A DNA stretch of 64,000 nt. Source: Flavobacterium sp. CYK-55. GTDB taxonomy: Bacteria; Bacteroidota; Bacteroidia; Flavobacteriales; Flavobacteriaceae. The stretch is from assembly GCF_018413465.1 (NCBI RefSeq), contig NZ_JAHCDK010000003.1, positions 310,001 through 374,000 of the forward strand, read 5' to 3'. The notes below the pieces were generated by a model. It was given only the letters and a program-made list of their open reading frames with translations. It was not told the origin of the DNA and ran no database searches. The position numbers and the translations under genes are program-made. This document shows positions 6,792 through 13,897 of this stretch, one piece after another (positions within the stretch are counted from its first letter, which is position 1; every line of letters begins with the position of its first letter).

Positions 6792-9091
6792 TACTTTTTA
6801 TGACTTTCGGGTTTTAAAGCTTTTTTCATGGATTCAGTGGCATTGCGCTCGGCAGATTGAAGCGGATACAAATGCGAAACTCCGGCCACGTATTGATTCG
6901 GAATATCATCGGGTTTAAATTGTTCATACGCTTGCGCATGGCGAACAAAATTCGGATCGAGCAACAACGGACGACCTAAAGCCACCAAATCAGCACGTGC
7001 ATTGAGCAATAAGGTATTGATTTGATCAATGTTTTGAATATAACCGGTGGTAATGGTTGGAATATGAACCGTATTGCGCACCAAATCTGAAAACGGTGTT
7101 TGCCACATACGACCAACTTGTGGTTTTTGATAAGAAACAGTATTTCCTGTAGATACGTTGATGATGTCGGCTCCGGCATTTTTAAAAGCTTCAGCAATGA
7201 TGACCACCTCAACTTCTGTGACGCCATTTTCAGCCCAATCTGAAGCCGAAATACGCACCGACATGGGTTTGTTCTCTGGAAAAACCTCGCGCATGGCTTG
7301 GAAAACTTGCAATGGGAATTTAAGTCGATTTTCAATAGAGCCGCCAAATTCATCAGTTCGGACATTGGTGAGCGGAGACAAAAACGAAGCCAGCAAAAAT
7401 CCATGATGTGCTTGTAATTCAACCATATCAAAACCGGCCTCTTCAGCAAAAATAGTCGCATTGACAAATTCAGAAATGACATTGTTCATATCGGTAATGG
7501 TCATTTCACGCGGAATCGGCATATCAGCAGTAAAAGCAATCGGCGAAGCTGAGATTAAATCCCAACCGCGTTTGGCAAGCGGAATATTGGCGCCGATGGA
7601 CGGAACCTCAACAGAACCTTTTCGGCCGGAATGACCGAGTTGAATTCCGATTTTAGATTTGCTGTATTTGTGTACATAACGAACTACTTTTTTCCACTTA
7701 AGCATTTGTTCTTCAGTCCAAATTCCGGCACAACCTAAAGTGATTCTGCCTTTTTTTGAAACAGCAGTCATCTCGGTCAATATCAATCCAACACCTCCGG
7801 TAGCGCGCGCTCCGTAATGCACCAAATGCCAATTGGACACCAAACCGTCTTCGGCGGCATATTGCCCCATGGGCGACATCACAATTCTGTTTTTGAGTTG
7901 CATATCGCGCAAGCTAAAAGGTGTAAAAGCAGCCGGAGTTTTGACTTTGAAATTTCCGATGCTGCAATTAAAATCAGTCAAGACTTTTTCAGTAAACGAA
8001 TCATCGCGCAAGGCCAAGTTCTCGAACGTTACTTTTTTAGAACGCGTCATCACGCCAAAAGCAAACGGTGTAAAATCGTGTTGCATATGGCGATCCATGT
8101 GTTCAAACCAATCAAGTGAAACATTGGCTGCGTGTTGAATCATTTCAACGCGACTGCGTCGGAGTTGTTCATATTTTTCAAAAGCCTGCGCTTTGTCTTG
8201 TTTGTGTTCGATGATAGAATCGGCCAATGCAATGGCACATTCCATAGCGAGTTTGGTTCCTGAACCAATAGAGTAGTGGGCCGTAGCTTTGGCATCGCCG
8301 AGTAAAACGATATTGCCGGAATGCCATTGATTATTGGTTACGTGTGGAAATTGTCGCCAGTGTGATTTGTTTGAAATGAGCGAATGTCCTTGTAATTCTT
8401 CGGCAAAAATCTCAGACAATTTGGCCATGGTATCGGCTTCATTGCCTACTTCAAAACCCGCATTTTTCCAGGTTTGATCAGCACACTCAAAAATCCAAGT
8501 ACTCATGCCTTGTTCATATTGATAGGTGTGCGCAACGAAAGTTCCGTGCTCTGTAGTTCTGAAAAAATAGGTAAAAGCATCAAGCGGTCGGGTAGAGCCG
8601 AGCCAAACAAATCGATTGCTTTTGAGTTGAATGTTTGTTCCGAATTGTTCTTGACGCGCATCGCGAATCGGGCTATTGATACCATCACATGCAATGATGT
8701 AATCTGCATCGGCAAATTGTGACAAATCATCAATATTATGTTCAAAATGTAATTGAACGCCTTCTTCAATACATCGCTGCTGCAATAACTGAAGTAAGGT
8801 TTTTCGAGAACAGCCGCAAAATCCATTACCGGAAATGCGCACCACTTCACCATCACGAGCTACCTCTAAATCATCCCAGTAGGCAAATTTACTGCGGATG
8901 AGTTCATAAGATTGAACATCACGCGAGAGAAATTCGCTGAGCGTTTCATCTGAAAACACAACGCCAAAACCAAAACTATCATCAGCTTTGTTGCGTTCGT
9001 AAACATCAATTTCACAAGACGGAATGGCTTTTTTGAGCAAAATCGAAAAGTATAATCCGCCCGGGCCGCCGCCAATTACTTTTATTTTCAT
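6791..9091 (-). CDS. Bifunctional salicylyl-CoA 5-hydroxylase / 2-aminobenzoyl-CoA monooxygenase-reductase
   Basis: A 766-residue fusion. Residues 1 to about 370 are a class A flavin monooxygenase, with the GGGPGGLYF dinucleotide motif at the start and GDAKATAHYSIGSGTKLAMECA as the second FAD motif. Residues about 390-740 are an old-yellow-enzyme FMN domain (TPFSLRDMQLKNRIVMSPMG; GFDMVELQAHHGFLLASFLSP). This architecture is that of 2-aminobenzoyl-CoA monooxygenase/reductase and the fused salicylyl-CoA 5-hydroxylases. It hydroxylates the CoA-activated ring at C5. The OYE half may reduce or dearomatise, or may serve a structural role. The substrate (anthraniloyl versus salicylyl) cannot be decided from sequence alone. 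Confidence 0.9.
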   Translation of the reverse strand: MKIKVIGGGPGGLYFSILLKKAIPSCEIDVYERNKADDSFGFGVVFSDETLSEFLSRDVQSYELIRSKFAYWDDLEVARDGEVVRISGNGFCGCSRKTLLQLLQQRCIEEGVQLHFEHNIDDLSQFADADYIIACDGINSPIRDARQEQFGTNIQLKSNRFVWLGSTRPLDAFTYFFRTTEHGTFVAHTYQYEQGMSTWIFECADQTWKNAGFEVGNEADTMAKLSEIFAEELQGHSLISNKSHWRQFPHVTNNQWHSGNIVLLGDAKATAHYSIGSGTKLAMECAIALADSIIEHKQDKAQAFEKYEQLRRSRVEMIQHAANVSLDWFEHMDRHMQHDFTPFAFGVMTRSKKVTFENLALRDDSFTEKVLTDFNCSIGNFKVKTPAAFTPFSLRDMQLKNRIVMSPMGQYAAEDGLVSNWHLVHYGARATGGVGLILTEMTAVSKKGRITLGCAGIWTEEQMLKWKKVVRYVHKYSKSKIGIQLGHSGRKGSVEVPSIGANIPLAKRGWDLISASPIAFTADMPIPREMTITDMNNVISEFVNATIFAEEAGFDMVELQAHHGFLLASFLSPLTNVRTDEFGGSIENRLKFPLQVFQAMREVFPENKPMSVRISASDWAENGVTEVEVVIIAEAFKNAGADIINVSTGNTVSYQKPQVGRMWQTPFSDLVRNTVHIPTITTGYIQNIDQINTLLLNARADLVALGRPLLLDPNFVRHAQAYEQFKPDDIPNQYVAGVSHLYPLQSAERNATESMKKALKPESHKK

Positions 9092-9098
9092 ATATCTA

Positions 9099-9126
9099 TA
9101 AAAAAACCTGTTTGTTTAAAAACAGG
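9099..9126 (-). terminator. Rho-independent terminator between flavin reductase and hydroxylase genes
   Basis: On the minus strand CCTGTTT, a 6-nt loop and AAACAGG are followed by a run of T. It would stop or attenuate transcription from the flavin reductase gene before the hydroxylase, so the eight downstream genes may have their own promoter or be expressed by read-through. Confidence 0.7.
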
Positions 9127-9132
9127 CTGTTA

Positions 9133-9738
9133 TTAATTTCGTTTAATAGTAAAAATTTCACCCAGTTTGGCATAATTAGAACCCGCTAATCGAGCCACTG
9201 GTTGATAGTGTTCGAGATTGATTTTATATCCGTCCATGAGCAATTCTTCGGCAATATGAAATTGAACTATACGCCCAATGATGATGGTAGAACCGCCGTT
9301 TTGACTTCCTTCTAGAGTATAATGATGTACGAGTTCACATTCCATAGACACCGGGCTTTCAAGAACTCTTGGAGGAGCTACTTTAACTGAGGCAATTGGA
9401 GTTAGATGTGCGTAATCAAATTCACTTTCATCAGCAGAAATGGGATGAGCCGTTAGATTCATGGCTTCAGCCAATTCTTCAGTCACCATATTCACTACAA
9501 ACTGCTTGGTTTGAAGCACATTGTGCAGCGTGTCTTTGATAATATGATTACTTCTGGAAGTTGAAAACATAACATGCGGCGGATCATCACCTACAGCGTT
9601 GAAGTATGAAAACGGTGCTAAATTGACAACACCGTTTGCATCAACACTCGAAATCCAACCAATTGGGCGCGGGATAATCAAGCCCGTGAGCAGCTTGTAA
9701 ATGGCAGATTGTTCTAAATGATTGGGATCAAATTGCAT
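9133..9738 (-). CDS. Flavin reductase-like FMN-binding protein
   Basis: A 201-residue protein of the flavin-reductase-like split-barrel family. It opens with a short helix and IPRPIGWISSVDANGVVNLAPFSYFNAV, the family's FMN-binding core, followed by NHIIKDTLHNV and ECELVHHYTL. Members either reduce free flavin for a partner oxygenase or carry FMN as oxidoreductases. It is the first gene of the catabolic run, but a terminator separates it from the fused hydroxylase, which carries its own flavins. Its direct partner is therefore uncertain. Confidence 0.8.
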   Translation of the reverse strand: MQFDPNHLEQSAIYKLLTGLIIPRPIGWISSVDANGVVNLAPFSYFNAVGDDPPHVMFSTSRSNHIIKDTLHNVLQTKQFVVNMVTEELAEAMNLTAHPISADESEFDYAHLTPIASVKVAPPRVLESPVSMECELVHHYTLEGSQNGGSTIIIGRIVQFHIAEELLMDGYKINLEHYQPVARLAGSNYAKLGEIFTIKRN

Positions 9739-10039
9739 TAGGTAAAAATTTCAACCAAGATAATCAAATTTCTGAATTTAAAAATAGAGTGTATTTGTTC
9801 TAAAATAATCAACACAAAAGCAAAAGCCGAACTTGAGAACAGCATCTAAAAATATATTCAATGAATCAAGTCTAAAAGGCAAAAACGTTTTTATAAATTT
9901 TATGATTTTAGAAAATCTATGAGAATATTCTATAAAATCAAGCATTTTTTTACTTCATAAAAAAAAATACACAGAATATTTTTAGAATCTTATTTATATA
10001 TAATTGCTAAATTAGTATATTTATGCAAATTTTTTATAT
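9739..10039. other. AT-rich divergent intergenic region
   Basis: About 300 bp with no convincing ORF between the catabolic cluster (minus) and the zinc-finger/HTH gene (plus). It must contain both divergent promoters. A near-consensus -7 box (TATATTTA) is seen at 10016-10023 for the plus-strand gene. I see no clear operator. Confidence 0.5.
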
Positions 10040-10459
10040 ATGGAAGTTTCTAGCTGCCCGAAATGCCAAAGTGATATAATTGTAAAAAGCGGTGTCATCA
10101 AAGGCCGTCAGAGGTATTTATGCAAAAAGTGCAACTATTTTTTTACCGTCAACAAACTCGGAAAAAAGATTGACGATTACTATGTAACCAAAGCTTTGCA
10201 ACTCTATCTTGAAGGCTTAAGTTACCGCGAAATTGAGCGTATTTTAGGCGTTTCACATGTCACCATCAGCAATTGGGTCAAAGAGTACAAAATCAAAAAA
10301 CCGACCCACGGCAATTATCACCCAACATATAAGATTTTTAACCACTTAGAATTAGTAGAATTCTTAAAAAACAAAGAATTATTATCAGGCGCTGGAATGA
10401 TCATCACCGAACTCGGTGACAAATTTATGCTTATAAAATGGGAGCGTTTCAAAGATTAA
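10040..10459 (+). CDS. Stand-alone IS1-type zinc-finger plus HTH DNA-binding protein
   Basis: A 139-residue protein. Residues 1-35 form the InsA/IS1-type zinc ribbon with Cys6, Cys9, Cys28 and Cys31 (CPKC...CKKC). Residues about 45-85 form a helix-turn-helix (EGLSYREIERILGVSHVTISNWV). A 50-residue C-terminal tail has no transposase DDE domain. No terminal inverted repeats or second IS ORF flank it, so it is not an intact element. It sits directly upstream of the porin and transporter genes in the same direction and may be a domesticated regulator of them. That role is inference. Confidence 0.75.
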   Translation: MEVSSCPKCQSDIIVKSGVIKGRQRYLCKKCNYFFTVNKLGKKIDDYYVTKALQLYLEGLSYREIERILGVSHVTISNWVKEYKIKKPTHGNYHPTYKIFNHLELVEFLKNKELLSGAGMIITELGDKFMLIKWERFKD

Positions 10460-10561
10460 GCTATATGATTTACATATATATATATCATAATTTTTCTCGT
10501 TAACAAAAATTTAGAATTTGGTCTGGCCTAACAATGAGTAACCAACCAATTTTAAATAATT

Positions 10562-11851
10562 ATGAAAAAAGTAATTCTATTAACCTTTGCCTGTGTTTCT
10601 TTTTGGGGAAATGCCCAAACAACACCGGCAGCAACCACTCCTACCAACGGAGAAAAAGAATGGGACGTCAGTATGTACGGATTTATCAGAACAGATTATA
10701 TTTACGACACCCGCAAATCGGCCAATGTTCGCGAAAATGAACTCAACCTTTATCCGCTTGACGAAGTTAAAGATGCTGACGGAAATGACATCAATGCGGC
10801 CAGCGCTTCAAACTTTTTAGCCATTATTTCTAGATTTGGCATCAAAGCCAAAGGCCCAAATGTTTGGGGTGCCAAAATCACCGGAAATCTCGAAGGCGAT
10901 TTCTTCGGAAATTCAGAATCAGCCACCACCGGAAGTTCAATCGGTTTACTGCGTTTGCGTCATGCTTATGTCAATATGGATTGGTCAAAAACATCTTTAA
11001 CCATGGGACAAACTTGGTATCCGACTTTTATTCCTGAAGTATTTCCAGGTGTTGCCAACTTTAATACCGGCATTATGTTTAATCCGTTTGGATGGGCCAC
11101 ACAAGTTCGTTTAAAACAATCTCTTGGAAAAGACTTCTCATTGGCCTTGACCGCATACAAAGAAAGAGAATTCAACGTCTCTGGGCCAGGATCACAAAAT
11201 GCTGCGTCGATTAATTCGCCGATTCCTACCTTTCACGGACAATTTCAGTACAAACACAAAAACTGGTTGGCCGGTTTAGGCTTGGAATACAAATCACTTC
11301 AACCACTCACTGATTTGGGTGGAAAACAAACCACAGAAAAAGTCAACAGTACCATTTTGATGGGCTATCTCAAATACTCAAACGAGAAAGTTTGTATCAA
11401 AGCCTACGGAATTTCTGGCGGAAACATGTACAGTCAAGTCATGCTGGGTGGTTATGCAGGTTATACCTTAAACGGTGTAGAAAAATACGAAGCCATCAAA
11501 ACCTCAGCCTTTTGGTTGGATATTGCCAGCAACGGCAAAAGCATCGCACCGGGCTTGTTTGTGGGTTATACCCAAATCAACGGAGCGGACAAAAACGGAT
11601 TAGCCACCGGTGAAACCGTAAAATACTACATGCGTGGAGCCAATACAGCATTCACCAGAGTAGTTGACAACGTCATGCGCGTATCAGGGCGTGTTGATTT
11701 CAAGCAAAATAAATTCAGAGTAACTCCTGAAATTGAATATACTGGAGCCAGCTGGGGCGATATGAGCACAAAAGCCGATGCCACTGCCAACGGACATTCA
11801 AAAGACGTAAACAATGTGCGCATTATGGTATCGTGCGCTTATACTTTTTAA
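10562..11851 (+). CDS. Outer-membrane beta-barrel porin (DcaP-like)
   Basis: A 429-residue protein with a signal peptide (MKKVILLTFACVSFWGNAQ) and alternating beta-strand pattern throughout, ending in VSCAYTF with the terminal aromatic typical of barrels. The opening strand MYGFIRTDYIYDTR and the later LRHAYVNMDW resemble trimeric porins of the DcaP type. It lies 24 bp upstream of an MHS-family transporter, so the pair probably moves one small organic acid across the outer and inner membranes. Confidence 0.8.
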   Translation: MKKVILLTFACVSFWGNAQTTPAATTPTNGEKEWDVSMYGFIRTDYIYDTRKSANVRENELNLYPLDEVKDADGNDINAASASNFLAIISRFGIKAKGPNVWGAKITGNLEGDFFGNSESATTGSSIGLLRLRHAYVNMDWSKTSLTMGQTWYPTFIPEVFPGVANFNTGIMFNPFGWATQVRLKQSLGKDFSLALTAYKEREFNVSGPGSQNAASINSPIPTFHGQFQYKHKNWLAGLGLEYKSLQPLTDLGGKQTTEKVNSTILMGYLKYSNEKVCIKAYGISGGNMYSQVMLGGYAGYTLNGVEKYEAIKTSAFWLDIASNGKSIAPGLFVGYTQINGADKNGLATGETVKYYMRGANTAFTRVVDNVMRVSGRVDFKQNKFRVTPEIEYTGASWGDMSTKADATANGHSKDVNNVRIMVSCAYTF

Positions 11852-11875
11852 CTTTAAACCATCAATATTTATCTT

Positions 11876-13414
11876 ATGAGCAAGACATCTACAAAAGGAA
11901 TTTGGAAAGTGATTTCTGCTTCCTCTATGGGTACCATGATCGAATGGTATGACTTTTACATTTTCGGAAGTTTAGCCGTGGTTATTTCAACCAAATTCTT
12001 CCCGGCTGACAACCCAACTGCAGCTTTCTTATCGACCTTAGCCACATTCGCGGCCGGTTTCGTGGTTCGACCGTTTGGTGCTTTATTTTTCGGACGATTG
12101 GGCGATCTCATCGGGCGTAAATACACCTTCATGGTTACGCTAATGCTCATGGGCGGAGCAACGTTTCTCATTGGTTGTATTCCGAGTTATGAAACCATTG
12201 GCTTTATGGCGCCTTTACTGGTTTTGGTGCTCAGACTTTTACAAGGTTTAGCCCTCGGTGGTGAATACGGTGGAGCAGCTACTTATGTGGCAGAACACGC
12301 ACCTAAAGGAGAACGTGGCTATTGGACTTCATGGATTCAAACTACCGCTACCGTTGGTTTGTTCGTTTCGTTGATGGTTATTTTGATGACCAAATCAGCC
12401 ATGACCAAAGAAGCTTTTGAAGATTGGGGTTGGAGAGTTCCGTTTTGGATATCCATTTTAATGGTTGTTGTTTCATATTACATCCGTAAAGGAATGCACG
12501 AATCTCCGGTATTTGCCAAAGCTAAATCTGAAGGCAACATCAGTGCAAATCCGCTCAAAGAAAGTTTTGGAAACAGATACAACCTTAAATTTGTATTGTT
12601 GGCTTTATTTGGAGCAACGATGGGGCAGGGTGTAGTTTGGTATACCGGTCAGTTTTATGCCATGAATTTCTTAAAAACGGTTCAAAGCATTGATGCAACT
12701 CAAGTAGATACTTTACTCGGGATTGCCCTGATTTTAGGAACGCCTTTCTTTGTGGTTTTTGGTAGTTTAAGTGATAAAATCGGGCGCAAATACATCATGA
12801 TGGCCGGTATGTTGCTGGCGATTGTATTGTATCGTCCGATCTACAAAAAAATGTATGCCACTACTGATTTGGCCAACAAAACTGAAATTGTTGAGAACAC
12901 CAAAACAGTTCCATCCATGAAAGCTTTAGAAGGAACCAAAATCGATTCTATCTACACCACCAACAAATCATTTACCGACGGAACCACAGTTGAAGAAATC
13001 AAAACCATCCACTTAGACAACGGTAAAGTAATACTAGACGATAAAGGCAAAGAAAAAATCGAAACCAAAGTCACCAAAAAAATTGTTGACAGCGATAAAT
13101 GGATTCTTGTTTTTCTGGTTTTTATTCAAGTGATTTTTGTAACCATGGTATACGGACCGATTGCTGCCTTCTTGGTTGAAATGTTCCCAACCAAAATCAG
13201 ATACACGTCTATGTCGTTGCCTTATCACGTTGGAAACGGAATCTTCGGCGGATTGCTTCCGGCCATCTCAACTTATTTTGTAACCACTTCAAAAGAAGCC
13301 GGAGATCCGGAGTTCTACCTTGAAGGATTGTGGTATCCGATCATCATCGCTGCTGTTAGTTTGGTCATCGGTATGATTTACATCAAAAACAAAAGTAAAA
13401 ACGCTCACATTTAA
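11876..13414 (+). CDS. MFS transporter, metabolite:H+ symporter (MHS) family
   Basis: A 512-residue, 12-helix carrier. MHS signatures are clear: GTMIEWYDFYIFGSLA in helix 1, FGRLGDLIGRKYTF in the first cytoplasmic loop and QGLALGGEYGGAA. The family imports carboxylates and similar solutes with protons. A soluble insertion of about 85 residues (about 320-405), rich in Lys, Thr and Asp, separates two C-terminal helices and is not part of the basic MHS fold. It follows the porin gene and precedes a DUF6814 gene by 10 bp. Confidence 0.9.
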   Translation: MSKTSTKGIWKVISASSMGTMIEWYDFYIFGSLAVVISTKFFPADNPTAAFLSTLATFAAGFVVRPFGALFFGRLGDLIGRKYTFMVTLMLMGGATFLIGCIPSYETIGFMAPLLVLVLRLLQGLALGGEYGGAATYVAEHAPKGERGYWTSWIQTTATVGLFVSLMVILMTKSAMTKEAFEDWGWRVPFWISILMVVVSYYIRKGMHESPVFAKAKSEGNISANPLKESFGNRYNLKFVLLALFGATMGQGVVWYTGQFYAMNFLKTVQSIDATQVDTLLGIALILGTPFFVVFGSLSDKIGRKYIMMAGMLLAIVLYRPIYKKMYATTDLANKTEIVENTKTVPSMKALEGTKIDSIYTTNKSFTDGTTVEEIKTIHLDNGKVILDDKGKEKIETKVTKKIVDSDKWILVFLVFIQVIFVTMVYGPIAAFLVEMFPTKIRYTSMSLPYHVGNGIFGGLLPAISTYFVTTSKEAGDPEFYLEGLWYPIIIAAVSLVIGMIYIKNKSKNAHI

Positions 13415-13424
13415 TACACACATC

Positions 13425-13652
13425 ATGAATCAGTTAAAACGTATCTTAGGCATGATTTGGATTGCCTGTGCAGTAGCCGCTGCTTACTTCTGTATTTTTA
13501 AATTCGGTTTACCCAAATTTGAAACCGGCAAACAAGAAGACTTGGTATTTGGCATCATCATATTATTCATCTTAACTCCGCTCATCGTTTCTGGCTTAGG
13601 AACCTTTGGTTATTATGCTTTGATGGGCGAATATGACGATTCTAAACATTAA
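13425..13652 (+). CDS. DUF6814 small membrane protein
   Basis: 75 residues with two predicted transmembrane helices (about 6-28 and 42-66). It matches, from memory, the DUF6814 family found in Bacteroidota next to MHS transporters. It is 10 bp from the transporter gene and is followed by a terminator, so it closes the porin-transporter operon. It may be an accessory subunit of the carrier. Function unknown. Confidence 0.75.
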   Translation: MNQLKRILGMIWIACAVAAAYFCIFKFGLPKFETGKQEDLVFGIIILFILTPLIVSGLGTFGYYALMGEYDDSKH

Positions 13653-13664
13653 TTTTATATTTTA

Positions 13665-13698
13665 GATGCACACTCTTTTTAGGGTGTGTATCTTTTTT
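13665..13698 (+). terminator. Rho-independent terminator after the porin-transporter operon
   Basis: GATGCACACTCT and AGGGTGTGTATC pair over 12 bp with two G-U positions around a TTTT loop, followed by TTTTTT. It ends the upstream operon just before the symporter-kinase operon. Confidence 0.8.
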
Positions 13699-13702
13699 AA
13701 CC

Positions 13703-13897
13703 ATGAAGAAAAGACACCTTCAGAAACTTATGCTCACGAGCCTTATTTTGGCTCTGGCCTTCAACTTGCCGCTGCTGCTGATTTTTAATTCAGAAGCGGC
13801 GATTTTTGGCATTCCTAAAATTCTGTTTTATGTTTTTTCACTGTGGGCCGCTTCAGCCATTGTATCACTGATCATCATTCAAAAATACAATGACTAA
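13703..13897 (+). CDS. Small two-helix membrane protein coupled to the symporter-kinase
   Basis: 64 residues: a basic N-terminus (MKKRHLQKL) followed by two hydrophobic helices, ending IIIQKYND. It overlaps the next gene by 8 bp, so the two are translationally coupled. Many sodium:solute symporters are paired with such small membrane proteins (for example YjcH with ActP, or DUF4212). I infer the same here. No domain name is certain. Confidence 0.7.
   Translation: MKKRHLQKLMLTSLILALAFNLPLLLIFNSEAAIFGIPKILFYVFSLWAASAIVSLIIIQKYND

Noticed and set aside
10040..10459. Complete IS1-type insertion sequence
   Set aside because: No catalytic transposase ORF, no terminal inverted repeats and no target duplication are visible around it.
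10460..10561. TA-rich repeat (TATATATATA) as an origin or phase-variation tract
   Set aside because: The tract is short and lies outside coding sequence; no DnaA boxes or frame-changing repeat is seen.
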